This document shows positions 12,485 to 19,087 of a stretch of DNA of 27,319 nt, piece by piece. The translations under genes were made by a program, and so were the position numbers. A model generated the notes under the pieces. It was not told where the DNA came from. It saw only the letters and a list, made by a program, of their open reading frames with translations, and made no database searches. The first letter of the stretch is position 1; every line of letters starts with the position of its first letter. The DNA is from a virus, in the IMG/VR virus record IMGVR_UViG_3300047470_000257, positions 1-27,319 of that record, one strand, 5' to 3'.

Positions 12485-13581
12485 TATTGCTGCCTTTCAA
12501 GGTCTCCCTTGATTTTTATGACGGTCTCGCCGTCGTTGGATGCATCAATTTCGATCAGGTCCGTTGCCTCGCCTGGCGGGGTGCTGAGCCAGACTCCGTT
12601 GGTGAACACATACTTTCGCCTCCGCTTGAGCTTGGCCTGAATGTAGCCAATGTCCTTGCTGATGGCATTTTCTGGGAAGCCTTTCGTAGTCATGAAGCCA
12701 GAATATTCTGAGCGTATGGACTCCGGCATGTGCTTGGTCGAAAAGCTCGCAACGGAGATGGTAGCATCCTTGCTTCTCAACTCAGCTCGCAACGCCTCGT
12801 GAAGGTCCAGCTTCTCGTCTGCAGTGACAGGAGCTGTGTCAATGAATGCTCGAGTGAATTCAAAGAAGTCCTGCGTCAGTTTCTTCGAAGACTCCTGAAT
12901 ACTCATGCTAAGGAAGTGACTGTAAAAGTAGGCGGCAGCGCTTCTTGTCTCTGTTGCGGTCATGAGGTGGTCGAACAAGAATGCGCGGAAATTTCCTGCT
13001 GCGTATCCATCCGTTCCCGCAGGCTTGCTGGCTACCTCCACCAAAAAACCGATCTTGTAGAGTCGTTGAGAGTCCGTGAGCAGGATATTTGATATGTACT
13101 CAACGTCTACCTGGCCGTCATGCTCGTTCGCTCTGAACCCGTCCTGAGGTTCTGCTTTGATGACAGCCAGAAACGGAAGTGCATTCTCCCCCACGCGACC
13201 AGCAATCACAGCCAGCATTCCTCCCGGCGCGTTGGTTTGTTGCTGGGCCTTGCTAAGGGATTTCGCCAGCTCCTTTGATGCATCAATGAAGCTTTTTTCA
13301 GAAGAGTGATTCATTCCAGCGGCTATTTGGAAAAAGCTTCCGTTTTCGCTGCTGGCAATAGACATCTCAATGCCATGGGATTTGTTGCCCAGGGCATGCT
13401 GGATCCTTTGTTGCAATGTATCTAGGGCTGCTTGCGGAAGCTTCACAAGCTGGCTGCTAGTGGTGGGGGCCACGAACTCTTTCTGAGCCGATCTTGGAAA
13501 GATGCGATGTACAATGACCCGCTCGATCATCACCCCTTCAAACTTAAACTGAGTCTCTAGCGGTACTTCGATTGCACTCAT
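12484..13581 (-). CDS. NdpA/YejK-like nucleoid-associated protein
   Basis: The 365-residue protein resembles the 37-kDa nucleoid-associated family (NdpA/YejK) in order and pattern: an N-terminal strand-helix part (VIVHRIFPRSAQKEF), a central GGMLAVIAGRVGENALPFLA followed by DVEYISNILLTDSQRLYKIG and the FYSHFLSMSIQESSKKL helix, FFEFTRAFIDTAPVTADEKL, SFSTKHMPESIRSEYSGFM, and the C-terminal GETVIKIKGDL. The similarity is distant and judged by eye. Family members bind DNA nonspecifically; some mobile-element versions accompany defence proteins. An AGGGG ribosome site precedes the ATG. Its stop overlaps the GTG of the nucleotidyltransferase. It may be the sensor or the neutralising partner of that enzyme, but which is unknown. 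Confidence 0.6.
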   Translation of the reverse strand: MSAIEVPLETQFKFEGVMIERVIVHRIFPRSAQKEFVAPTTSSQLVKLPQAALDTLQQRIQHALGNKSHGIEMSIASSENGSFFQIAAGMNHSSEKSFIDASKELAKSLSKAQQQTNAPGGMLAVIAGRVGENALPFLAVIKAEPQDGFRANEHDGQVDVEYISNILLTDSQRLYKIGFLVEVASKPAGTDGYAAGNFRAFLFDHLMTATETRSAAAYFYSHFLSMSIQESSKKLTQDFFEFTRAFIDTAPVTADEKLDLHEALRAELRSKDATISVASFSTKHMPESIRSEYSGFMTTKGFPENAISKDIGYIQAKLKRRRKYVFTNGVWLSTPPGEATDLIEIDASNDGETVIKIKGDLERQQ

Positions 13582-13614
13582 CTGTTGTCCCCTTAATTTG
13601 TTGGTATCAATCCT

Positions 13615-13658
13615 TGTCTAGGGGGATAAAGGCCTGAATTTTGGTCCGTCCCTAGACA
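13615..13658. promoter_or_regulatory. Inverted repeat upstream of the two-gene module
   Basis: TGTCTAGGG (13615-13623) is the exact reverse complement of CCCTAGACA (13650-13658), with 26 bases between. A third partial copy, CTAGACTC, follows at 13672. The repeats lie 34 bases upstream of the NdpA-like start codon and could be an operator for autoregulation. I see no clear -35/-10 pair, so the promoter of this module remains open. Confidence 0.5.
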
Positions 13659-13684
13659 CTTTTCTTGATTGCTAGACTCAGGTG

Positions 13685-13783
13685 TTAGGCGACGCCCATC
13701 AGGTCCATCACCGACCACTTCAGGTCGGTAGCGACGCCCTCGAGGTCATGTTTTAGATCTTGCTCTGATTTATTGAGCTCCAT
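13685..13783 (-). pseudogene. 32-aa truncated paralogue of the next gene
   Basis: The frame begins MELNKSEQDLKHDLEGVATD and continues LKWSVMDLMGVA before a TAA. It matches the first 30 residues of the 79-aa gene to its right (MPLTKPNQQLRRDLKQAAAL, LKWSGVDLLQAA): the pattern L-x-K, Q-x-L, DL, A, LKWS and DL is kept. It has a good ribosome site (AGGAAG). So this is a tandem duplicate that lost its C-terminal half, perhaps when the NdpA/RelA-like module was inserted just beyond it. A short functional protein cannot be excluded. Confidence 0.65.
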
Positions 13784-13811
13784 GGAGCTTCCTAGCAAAC
13801 CTCTGCTGCGC

Positions 13812-14051
13812 CTACTCAGCCTTGGCTCGCGTCACTCGGCCATCCCGCACCTCTTCCGCATACCCCGTCAGCATGTCCTCAATCTCTTGAAAGCTCATGG
13901 CGATCTTGAGCAGCTCCTGAGCTTCGGCTTCCTGCCCGGTCTCGGACAGCTTCCTCGCTGCCTGGAGCAGGTCCACGCCTGACCACTTCAGCAGAGCAGC
14001 GGCCTGCTTAAGATCGCGGCGCAGCTGTTGGTTGGGCTTGGTTAGGGGCAT
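13812..14051 (-). CDS. Unknown 79-aa helical protein
   Basis: The protein begins MPLTKPNQQLRRDLKQAAAL and has LKWSGVDLLQAARKLSETGQ, EAEAQELLKIAMSFQEIEDM and a charged tail. It is wholly helical with a regular spacing, perhaps a small helical bundle. An AGGAG ribosome site lies six bases before the ATG. It follows the CI repressor by 35 bases and is probably read with it in the lysogen. The neighbouring 32-aa frame is a truncated copy. The function is unknown; immunity-region genes of this kind may modulate the repressor. Confidence 0.75.
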   Translation of the reverse strand: MPLTKPNQQLRRDLKQAAALLKWSGVDLLQAARKLSETGQEAEAQELLKIAMSFQEIEDMLTGYAEEVRDGRVTRAKAE

Positions 14052-14086
14052 GAGGGCTCCTGCGAAAGAGTGGTGAGCCTAGTGAC

Positions 14087-14797
14087 TCAGTAGCTGCGCC
14101 CGGTCCACCAGTAAATAATTTGGGCCAGGACCTGGATGTCACCTTCGCGATCGGCAGGCACATCAATCTCACGGTACTGGCTGTTGTCCGAAATGATAGT
14201 CAGACCATCCAGATTTCTCTGGATGCGCTTAATGTGCTGCTGCCCGCGCATCAAAAAGAAGTAGATAGCATCCGATTCAACGGAGGTGACCCCGGCGTCG
14301 ACAATCAATGCATCACCGCTTCGGATTGTGGGTGCCATGCTGTCGCCACGGCCAGATATCAGCTTGAGATTTTCGATGGCGGTGTAGACCAGATTTTGAC
14401 GAACCCACCCGGCATCAAGGCTCATATGCTCAACGACCATATTCATGTCTGGCGGCTCCGTGCCTGGCCCCATTGATCCTGCAATATCAAACCGTTCGAT
14501 TTCGACTACCGCGCGATAGCTGGTTATTTTTTGAGCGAGAGCAGCTGGCAAGAACGACAGATCGACTGTCTCGCCCGGTTCTTTTGAGTGGGCACTATCC
14601 AGCCACCCCATAGGCAAGCCTTGAGCGGACTCAATTTTTCTTGCTAGTTGATGCCCAAGATTCCGTTTCGGGTTTGGCGATACGATCAGGCTTATCACGG
14701 ACGGCGCGGTGCCGCATGCGGCTGCGAACTCGGCCTGCGTGCCATATCGAGCCGCAAGGGCTCGTAAGTTTTCTCTGCGAATGCTGTTGGTATCCAT
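14087..14797 (-). CDS. cI: CI-like repressor, S24 peptidase type
   Basis: The 236-residue protein is a LexA/CI-type repressor. Residues 5-60 hold a helix-turn-helix (YGTQAEFAAACGTAPSVISL). The C-terminal S24 domain has catalytic Ser153 in GRGDSMAPTI and Lys190 in QQHIKRIQR; the Ala106-Gly107 bond in FDIAGSMGPG is the probable cleavage site. It keeps the prophage silent and should be inactivated by RecA-stimulated self-cleavage after DNA damage. The start at 14797 is preferred because a longer frame from 14848 would run through operators. The operators TTATC-N5-GATAA lie just upstream and recur at pL. Its leftward promoter has no strong consensus (TTGATC near 14848), as usual for a maintenance promoter. 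Confidence 0.93.
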   Translation of the reverse strand: MDTNSIRRENLRALAARYGTQAEFAAACGTAPSVISLIVSPNPKRNLGHQLARKIESAQGLPMGWLDSAHSKEPGETVDLSFLPAALAQKITSYRAVVEIERFDIAGSMGPGTEPPDMNMVVEHMSLDAGWVRQNLVYTAIENLKLISGRGDSMAPTIRSGDALIVDAGVTSVESDAIYFFLMRGQQHIKRIQRNLDGLTIISDNSQYREIDVPADREGDIQVLAQIIYWWTGRSY

Positions 14798-14816
14798 CCC
14801 CGAATCATCCCTACTT

Positions 14817-14847
14817 TTATCTAATTGATAAATAATCTCTGTGATCA
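14817..14847. promoter_or_regulatory. Operators OR-a and OR-b
   Basis: TTATC-TAATT-GATAA (14817-14831) is a full match to the operator pattern, and TAATC-TCTGT-GATCA (14833-14847) keeps only the inner ATC-N5-GAT. Their centres are 16 bases apart, one and a half helical turns. They lie between the repressor start and pR, so they should tune the leftward repressor promoter. Confidence 0.65.
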
Positions 14848-14855
14848 ATCGTCTC

Positions 14856-14884
14856 TTGCCTTCAAATTATCAATGAGATAAATT
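14856..14884 (+). promoter_or_regulatory. Promoter pR with operator OR-c
   Basis: TTGCCT (14856-14861) and TAAATT (14879-14884) are separated by 17 bases. The operator TTATC-AATGA-GATAA (14867-14881) lies in the spacer and overlaps the -10 box, the same arrangement and -10 sequence as in pL. The Cro-like gene follows after 28 bases. Confidence 0.8.
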
Positions 14885-14912
14885 TGATATATCTCGCAAG
14901 AAGGTGGTGAAC

Positions 14913-15149
14913 ATGAAGACCCCAATTCCCGACATGCAGGCCTGGCTTACCAAAGCTGCTCCTGACGAGCGCCAGCGGGTTGCCGATGCGTCGGGAATCT
15001 CCGTTGGTTATCTCTGGCTGATCGCCGGTGGACACAGAAAGCCCTCTGAAGATGTAGCCACAAAACTGCATAAGGCCACCCAAGGGCGCGTATCTGCTTT
15101 TTCGTTCTTCCCGAAACTCGCTGCTATTGCTGCCGAGTCCGCCGCCTAA
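14913..15149 (+). CDS. cro: Cro-like antirepressor (HTH)
   Basis: The 78-residue protein starts MKTPIPDMQAWLTKAAPDER and has a helix-turn-helix around 20-50 (QRVADASGISVGYLWLIAGG followed by HRKPSEDVATKLHKAT), like the YdaS/Cro-type regulators of lambdoid phages. It is the first gene read from pR and faces the repressor, the position of cro. The ATG at 14913 has AAGAAGG eight bases upstream; two GTG codons just before it are less likely starts. It should bind the same TTATC-N5-GATAA operators and favour lytic growth. Confidence 0.85.
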   Translation: MKTPIPDMQAWLTKAAPDERQRVADASGISVGYLWLIAGGHRKPSEDVATKLHKATQGRVSAFSFFPKLAAIAAESAA

Positions 15150-15185
15150 CTCAGCCCCGTCACTCTTAATTGCGGAAGCGAAACC

Positions 15186-15530
15186 ATGGCCTACGGAAAC
15201 AAGTCGCATCGCAACACCCATCAGCTGAAGTCTCGCCTGAATGACGACGCCTACGCCGCTATTCAGGTGGAGGCGCTGAAGCGTGAGGTTCAGCCGGGCG
15301 CCTTGGTTCGTGACCTCACGTTGGCGGCTTTGCGGTTCAAAGAGAGCTATGGGTACTTCCCACTGATTGACGACAACGAGCTGGATGGTTTTCCGGCACT
15401 GGCCGAGCTGGCCCGAGAGCTGAAAATTCAACCTGCTGTACTCGCACGCGATCTCATCCGCGCAGCTCTGCAAGCAAGACGAGAGCAGGACGTCATTACC
15501 CAGGTCAACGACAAGAAACTCAGCGCCTGA
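15186..15530 (+). CDS. Small regulator with duplicated RHH-like half
   Basis: This 114-residue protein contains two copies of one motif: ALKREVQPGALVRDLTLAAL (about 29-48) and ARELKIQPAVLARDLIRAAL (about 76-95), sharing QPxxLxRDLxxAAL. The first copy is preceded by a strand (HQLKSRLNDDAYAAIQVE), as in ribbon-helix-helix proteins. It may be a fused RHH dimer that binds DNA on its own. GGAAG lies seven bases before the ATG. It is the second gene of the pR operon, after cro, where small regulators are common. The exact family is not recognised. Confidence 0.7.
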   Translation: MAYGNKSHRNTHQLKSRLNDDAYAAIQVEALKREVQPGALVRDLTLAALRFKESYGYFPLIDDNELDGFPALAELARELKIQPAVLARDLIRAALQARREQDVITQVNDKKLSA

Positions 15531-15549
15531 CTAGGCCATGGAGGGAGCA

Positions 15550-15801
15550 ATGCCTGCAATACCTGAAGTAGGGCAGTACACGCAGGACGAGAAGGACCAG
15601 CTTGAACAGTGGGCTGATGAAGTCGGAATCGGCATGGATCAACTCGCTGACCGGATTCTGCAAATGACGGAGCGAGCGATAGAGCGGCGCAGTGCGGCTC
15701 GACTCGCAAACGATGCAGCAGCCCGGCGAAGCCGTCTTGCTGCTCATTCTGCGCAAGAAGCCCAGGCAGAAAACGTGGTGTCAATTTTCCCTTCGAGGTA
15801 A
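15550..15801 (+). CDS. Unknown 83-aa helical protein
   Basis: The protein begins MPAIPEVGQYTQDEKDQLEQ and is helical, with WADEVGIGMDQLADRILQMT and then a basic, alanine-rich part AIERRSAARLANDAAARRSR ending NVVSIFPSR. The ATG at 15550 is chosen because GGAGG lies at the right distance; an ATG at 15538 would lie before that ribosome site. A small DNA-binding or adaptor protein is possible. It is read with cro and the preceding gene. Confidence 0.65.
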   Translation: MPAIPEVGQYTQDEKDQLEQWADEVGIGMDQLADRILQMTERAIERRSAARLANDAAARRSRLAAHSAQEAQAENVVSIFPSR

Positions 15802-15815
15802 CGGTCCGGCCCCTT

Positions 15816-15865
15816 ATTAGGTGCCGCGACAGCAGAGATTGGACCAGGCGGGGCTGGCACCTAAT
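15816..15865. repeat. 10-bp inverted repeat
   Basis: ATTAGGTGCC (15816-15825) is the exact reverse complement of GGCACCTAAT (15856-15865), with 30 bases between. It follows the stop of the 83-aa gene and lies upstream of cII. In RNA it would be a stem without a T-run; in DNA a pair of operator half-sites. Confidence 0.5.
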
Positions 15866-15894
15866 TCGGAGCCACATAGAAAAAAGGGTCATGG

Positions 15895-15919
15895 GTTCAT
15901 CCGTGATCAGTTGATGAAC
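15895..15919 (+). promoter_or_regulatory. Hairpin upstream of cII
   Basis: GTTCATC (15895-15901) pairs with GATGAAC (15913-15919) with an 11-nt loop. It lies 56 bases before the cII start. It may be part of a regulatory leader together with the inverted repeat at 15816-15865. Confidence 0.4.
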
Positions 15920-15975
15920 GAATGATCGCCTGGTTGGCATAACGCCACCACGGAAACAGAAACGAGGTTTTACGA

Positions 15976-16398
15976 ATGGACAAGTTCCTGCGGGCCTGCC
16001 ACGACGCGGTCAAGGACAACGAAGCAAAGTCGCTGAGCGCCAAGATGGGTGTTCCCCATGTGAGCCTGCTCCAGCGCTCGAACCCGGACAACGACGCTCA
16101 CCATCTGACCATCGAACATCTGTTCGGGATCTTGTTGCACACCGGCGATATGCGGCCATTGACGACGCTCGCTGATCAGTTCGGTTTCGACCTGACTGCG
16201 CGGGAAAAGCCTGCGGTCAAGCCATTGATGATTGCGCTTGGGCAGCTTTCGGCTGAGTGCGGCGATGTTGGCCGGCTGATCTTTGATGCAGCTGAGGACA
16301 ACCACATCAGCCAGCACGAAAAGGCCCAAGGCGAAAAGGCCATCCAAGAAGCCATCGACGCGCTGCACGTTCTGCGTGAGTCGCTGAAGGCTGCCTGA
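15976..16398 (+). CDS. CII-type regulator (CP76 family)
   Basis: The 140-residue protein matches the CP76/CII family of phage regulators: an N-terminal helix MDKFLRACHDAVKDNEAKSL, then SAKMGVPHVSLLQRSNPDND (a helix-turn-helix) and HHLTIEHLFGILLHTGDMRP, the most diagnostic part. The C-terminal third is a helical tail with KAQGEKAIQEAIDALHVLRE. It would help choose between lysogeny and lysis by activating promoters, as CII does in lambda, though the promoters are not identified. It ends just before a strong terminator. Confidence 0.85.
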   Translation: MDKFLRACHDAVKDNEAKSLSAKMGVPHVSLLQRSNPDNDAHHLTIEHLFGILLHTGDMRPLTTLADQFGFDLTAREKPAVKPLMIALGQLSAECGDVGRLIFDAAEDNHISQHEKAQGEKAIQEAIDALHVLRESLKAA

Positions 16399-16410
16399 AT
16401 TTAAGACACA

Positions 16411-16439
16411 AAAAAGCCGACGGTCGAGGTCGGCTTTTT
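16411..16439. terminator. Bidirectional intrinsic terminator
   Basis: AAAAAGCCGAC (16411-16421) pairs with GTCGGCTTTTT (16429-16439), with a seven-base loop and T-runs on both strands. It follows cII and separates it from the replication genes, so rightward transcription must pass it, either by antitermination or by readthrough. Confidence 0.9.
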
Positions 16440-16469
16440 CAACAGCGGCAAAACTTTGTGGAGATGATT

Positions 16470-16691
16470 ATGCACAACCAGATCACGACCGGCAATACCC
16501 ACCATGTCACGACACCTTTCGATCATTCGCAAAACGTGTCGCAACGTTGCACCACCCATCAATCTGCCGCCATGCACGCAGCGTTACTGGTTCGTTTCCA
16601 GTACTCCCGTGAGTCGAAATCCCGATTTCGCCGAGAATGCCTTGATCACCTGAAGGCGTCCCTTTCCTCGGAACAGAAGACTTCAGCATGA
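16470..16691 (+). CDS. Unknown 73-aa protein before the O gene
   Basis: The protein begins MHNQITTGNTHHVTTPFDHS and contains a helical basic part (RFQYSRESKSRFRRECLDHL, then KASLSSEQKTSA). The ATG at 16470 has GGAG six bases upstream; a GTG at 16458 is a weaker choice. Its stop overlaps the ATG of the O-like gene (ATGA). A similar small gene precedes the initiator gene in many Pseudomonas phages, but its role is unknown to me. Confidence 0.6.
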   Translation: MHNQITTGNTHHVTTPFDHSQNVSQRCTTHQSAAMHAALLVRFQYSRESKSRFRRECLDHLKASLSSEQKTSA

Positions 16692-17485
16692 GCAATGTCA
16701 TTCAACTTCACGCAAGTAACCCGGGGGGCTTTACCCGGATGGAAAACGATCTTTACGGCGCCCTGATCCGCGCCGACCTATCAGGTAGGGAACTTCGTGT
16801 CGCCCTGGCCATCCACCGCCAGACCTCAGGCTACAACGTCGCCAGCGCCCGCATAGCGGCTTCCTACATCGCCGAGATGGCCAATATCCACCGAGAGGAC
16901 GTTTCACGCATCATCGGTGAGCTGCTGCGCCAGCGTGTGATTTACCGCGAAGGTGGAAGCAAGGCGCCTATAGGGATTTCACCGGTGAGTGCATGGCGGA
17001 TTGACGCTAAAAACAACCGTAAATCCACCACCAAAAAAGAGCCACAGTGTGGCGTTTCCACCACGTCCTTAGTGGCGTTTCCACCACACAATAAAGACAC
17101 AAATACAAATACTACCTCTGACGAGGTAGTCGTCGACGCCGAGCGTCAACCGGAGGCTCCGGCGGGAAAATTCTCCAGGACGAAAGCCGATTCATGCCCC
17201 CACCGGGCCATTGTCGACCTGTACCACGAAATCCTTTCCGAGTTGCCAGCCGTAACCCTGATCAATAAAACCCGCCAGCAGAACCTGCAGGGTCGGTGGC
17301 GTGAGCACGAGGCCCATCGCGACCTGGCGTTTTGGCGTGAGTACTTCGAGTCGGTGAAGGCGTCGAACTTCCTGATGGGCAAGGTGGAGGGCCGTTTCGG
17401 CACCAAGCCGTTCCGCGCCTCGTTCGACTGGCTGATCGCCCCTCGCAATTTCGTGAAGGTCGTCGAGGGGAATTACCATGCGTGA
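16688..17485 (+). CDS. Replication protein O-like initiator
   Basis: The 265-residue protein has an N-terminal phage replication protein O-type winged helix: NPGGFTRMENDLYGALIRAD, LSGRELRVALAIHRQTSGYN, and IAEMANIHREDVSRIIGELL. This domain binds the origin iterons. A low-complexity linker (about 110-165) includes repeated codons from the origin itself. The C-terminal part (ALINKTRQQN-like region, then WREHEAHRDLAFWREYFESV and KPFRASFDWLIAPRNFVKVV) is the type that recruits or loads DnaB. It overlaps the DnaB gene by eight bases. Together they form the initiation module. Confidence 0.9.
   Translation: MSNVIQLHASNPGGFTRMENDLYGALIRADLSGRELRVALAIHRQTSGYNVASARIAASYIAEMANIHREDVSRIIGELLRQRVIYREGGSKAPIGISPVSAWRIDAKNNRKSTTKKEPQCGVSTTSLVAFPPHNKDTNTNTTSDEVVVDAERQPEAPAGKFSRTKADSCPHRAIVDLYHEILSELPAVTLINKTRQQNLQGRWREHEAHRDLAFWREYFESVKASNFLMGKVEGRFGTKPFRASFDWLIAPRNFVKVVEGNYHA
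17041..17087 (+). repeat. Iterons, candidate replication origin
   Basis: GTGGCGTTTCCACCAC occurs twice, at 17049-17064 and 17072-17087, 23 bases apart, and each contains GTGG-N5-CCAC. GCCACAGTGTGGC at 17041-17053 is a 13-base palindrome overlapping the first. An A/T-rich stretch follows (17088-17115). This is inside the initiator gene, exactly as in the lambda origin. Confidence 0.75.
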
Positions 17486-18857
17486 CCCTCACAGCATTGA
17501 GGCGGAGCACAGCCTGCTTGGCGCTATGATGCAGCGTCCAGAGCTGATCGATACCCTCTGCGAAGACCTGTCCGCCGAGGCGTTTTATTTCCCGGCAAAC
17601 GCCGATGTGTACCGCAGCATCATGGCCGTTCGTTCGTCTGGTCAGGCGGTGGATTTCCTAACTGTCGGTAATCACATCGGTTCGATGGACGACGGCAGCC
17701 CGGCATTCGCCTATTGCGCCGAAATCGTCAAAAACACACCGAGTATCGCTAACGCTCGAACATACGCCCAGATCGTTCGCGAGCGGGCCATTGACCGGGC
17801 GCTCTACGACCTTGGCAGCCAGGCGATGGAAATTTCCCAAGGTACTGAGGACACGCAGGCGAAGATCGCAGCGGTCCAGGCGGCGGCCATGGCGATTGAT
17901 TGCGGTTCGGGTGATGACGACATCGTCAAAGTCGGCGACGTGCTCGTCGATCAGCTTGAAGTCTGGCAGGACCGCCATGATCGCCATTCCCGGGGCGAGA
18001 CCCTCATTGGTCTGTCGACTGGCTTGAAAGATCTGGATGAGAAGCTCGGTGGGTTGCAGCCTGACCACCTGTACATCGTCGCCGGGCGTCCGGCTATGGG
18101 CAAGACCACGCTTGCCATGGGCTTTGTCATCGACGCAGCTGTACGCCAGAGCAAGTCGGCACTCGTTATCAGTTTAGAAATGAACAAAGGTCAGTTGCTG
18201 GACCGCGCCGTGGCTTCGGAGGGGCGTATTCCACTGAACCTGGTGAAGACTGGCACGGCTTGCCAGAGCCATGGCGCCGAACTGGCGGCAGCGGCTGGGT
18301 TGTTGCGCAGCGCCCCGTTATACATTGCCGACCGTGCCGGCTCGACGATTGGGCGCATTCGCTCTTTGGCCAGACGCCACAAGCTTCGGTATGGCCTGGA
18401 CCTGCTGATGATCGACTACCTGCAGCTTGTGGAAGGGGACGGCGGCAACCGTACCGAAGAGGTGAGCAGCATCAGCCGCGGCTGCAAGCTGCTTGCCAAA
18501 GAGTTGGGCATCCCTGTCGTGCTGTTGAGTCAACTGTCTCGCAAATGCGAAGAGCGTCCCAACAAGCGCCCGGTGCCCTCCGACTTGCGTGAATCGGGTG
18601 CCATCGAACAAGACGCCGACGTGATCATGTTCGTCTACCGCGACGAGGTCTACCACGAAAACACCGAGGCAAAAGGCATTGCCGAAATCATCATCGGCAA
18701 GGGTCGTGACATCGAGATGGGCACCGTCCGCACGGCCTTCCTTGGCCAATACAACCGATTCGAAAACCTTGCTGCCGGGTGGAAGCCAGAACCTGTCGAG
18801 CAGCCGGAAAAGGTAGCAAGCCTGGCCAGTCGATATGCCAAAAAGGAACGATTCTGA
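17478..18857 (+). CDS. dnaB: Replicative DNA helicase DnaB
   Basis: This 459-residue protein is a full-length DnaB. The N-terminal domain (1-100) begins PHSIEAEHSLLGAMMQRPEL. The RecA-like motor has Walker A GRPAMGKT (203-210), a SLEM motif near 232-235, Walker B DLLMIDYLQL (308-317), and SQLSRKCEERPNKRPVPSDL followed by RESGAIEQDADVIMFVYRDE, the DnaB-specific C-terminal motifs. It unwinds DNA at the phage fork and lets the phage do without host DnaB. It overlaps the O-like gene by eight bases and its stop overlaps the next ATG (TGATG). Confidence 0.96.
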   Translation: MRDPHSIEAEHSLLGAMMQRPELIDTLCEDLSAEAFYFPANADVYRSIMAVRSSGQAVDFLTVGNHIGSMDDGSPAFAYCAEIVKNTPSIANARTYAQIVRERAIDRALYDLGSQAMEISQGTEDTQAKIAAVQAAAMAIDCGSGDDDIVKVGDVLVDQLEVWQDRHDRHSRGETLIGLSTGLKDLDEKLGGLQPDHLYIVAGRPAMGKTTLAMGFVIDAAVRQSKSALVISLEMNKGQLLDRAVASEGRIPLNLVKTGTACQSHGAELAAAAGLLRSAPLYIADRAGSTIGRIRSLARRHKLRYGLDLLMIDYLQLVEGDGGNRTEEVSSISRGCKLLAKELGIPVVLLSQLSRKCEERPNKRPVPSDLRESGAIEQDADVIMFVYRDEVYHENTEAKGIAEIIIGKGRDIEMGTVRTAFLGQYNRFENLAAGWKPEPVEQPEKVASLASRYAKKERF

Positions 18858-19087
18858 TGAGCGCATCCGTAAAGCAGATATCCAGGGCCAATCCCCACCT
18901 GGCTCCAACTAACGCCGCCGAATATCGCTACGCCGTGCATTGCTGCGCGTACAAGCTCGACCTCACGTACAAACCGGACAGGGCAGTTGCGCTCTTCGAG
19001 CATGAAACAGCTGCTAAAAAGTTCGGCAGTCTGATGTGGCCAACCACCTTTGAAGTGGTCGATCGATTCACCGGAGAAACAATATGA
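18857..19087 (+). CDS. Unknown 76-aa protein
   Basis: The protein starts MSASVKQISRANPHLAPTNA and has AAEYRYAVHCCAYKLDLTYK and a C-terminal part KFGSLMWPTTFEVVDRFTGE. It is a small alpha/beta protein with a vicinal cysteine pair; no family is recognised. The ATG overlaps the DnaB stop (TGATG) and its own stop overlaps the VRR-NUC start (ATGA), so it is certainly in the replication operon. A longer frame upstream would run inside dnaB and is not used. Confidence 0.65.
   Translation: MSASVKQISRANPHLAPTNAAEYRYAVHCCAYKLDLTYKPDRAVALFEHETAAKKFGSLMWPTTFEVVDRFTGETI

Noticed and set aside
15161-15184. Possible nutR: CACTCTTA plus a TTGC-GGAA-GCGA hairpin with GNRA-like loop
   Set aside because: boxA has one mismatch and the hairpin coincides with the ribosome site of the next gene; too weak without experimental data.
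14862-15473. 203-aa minus frame across cro and the RHH-like gene
   Set aside because: It would cross pR and be antisense to two supported genes; no family features.
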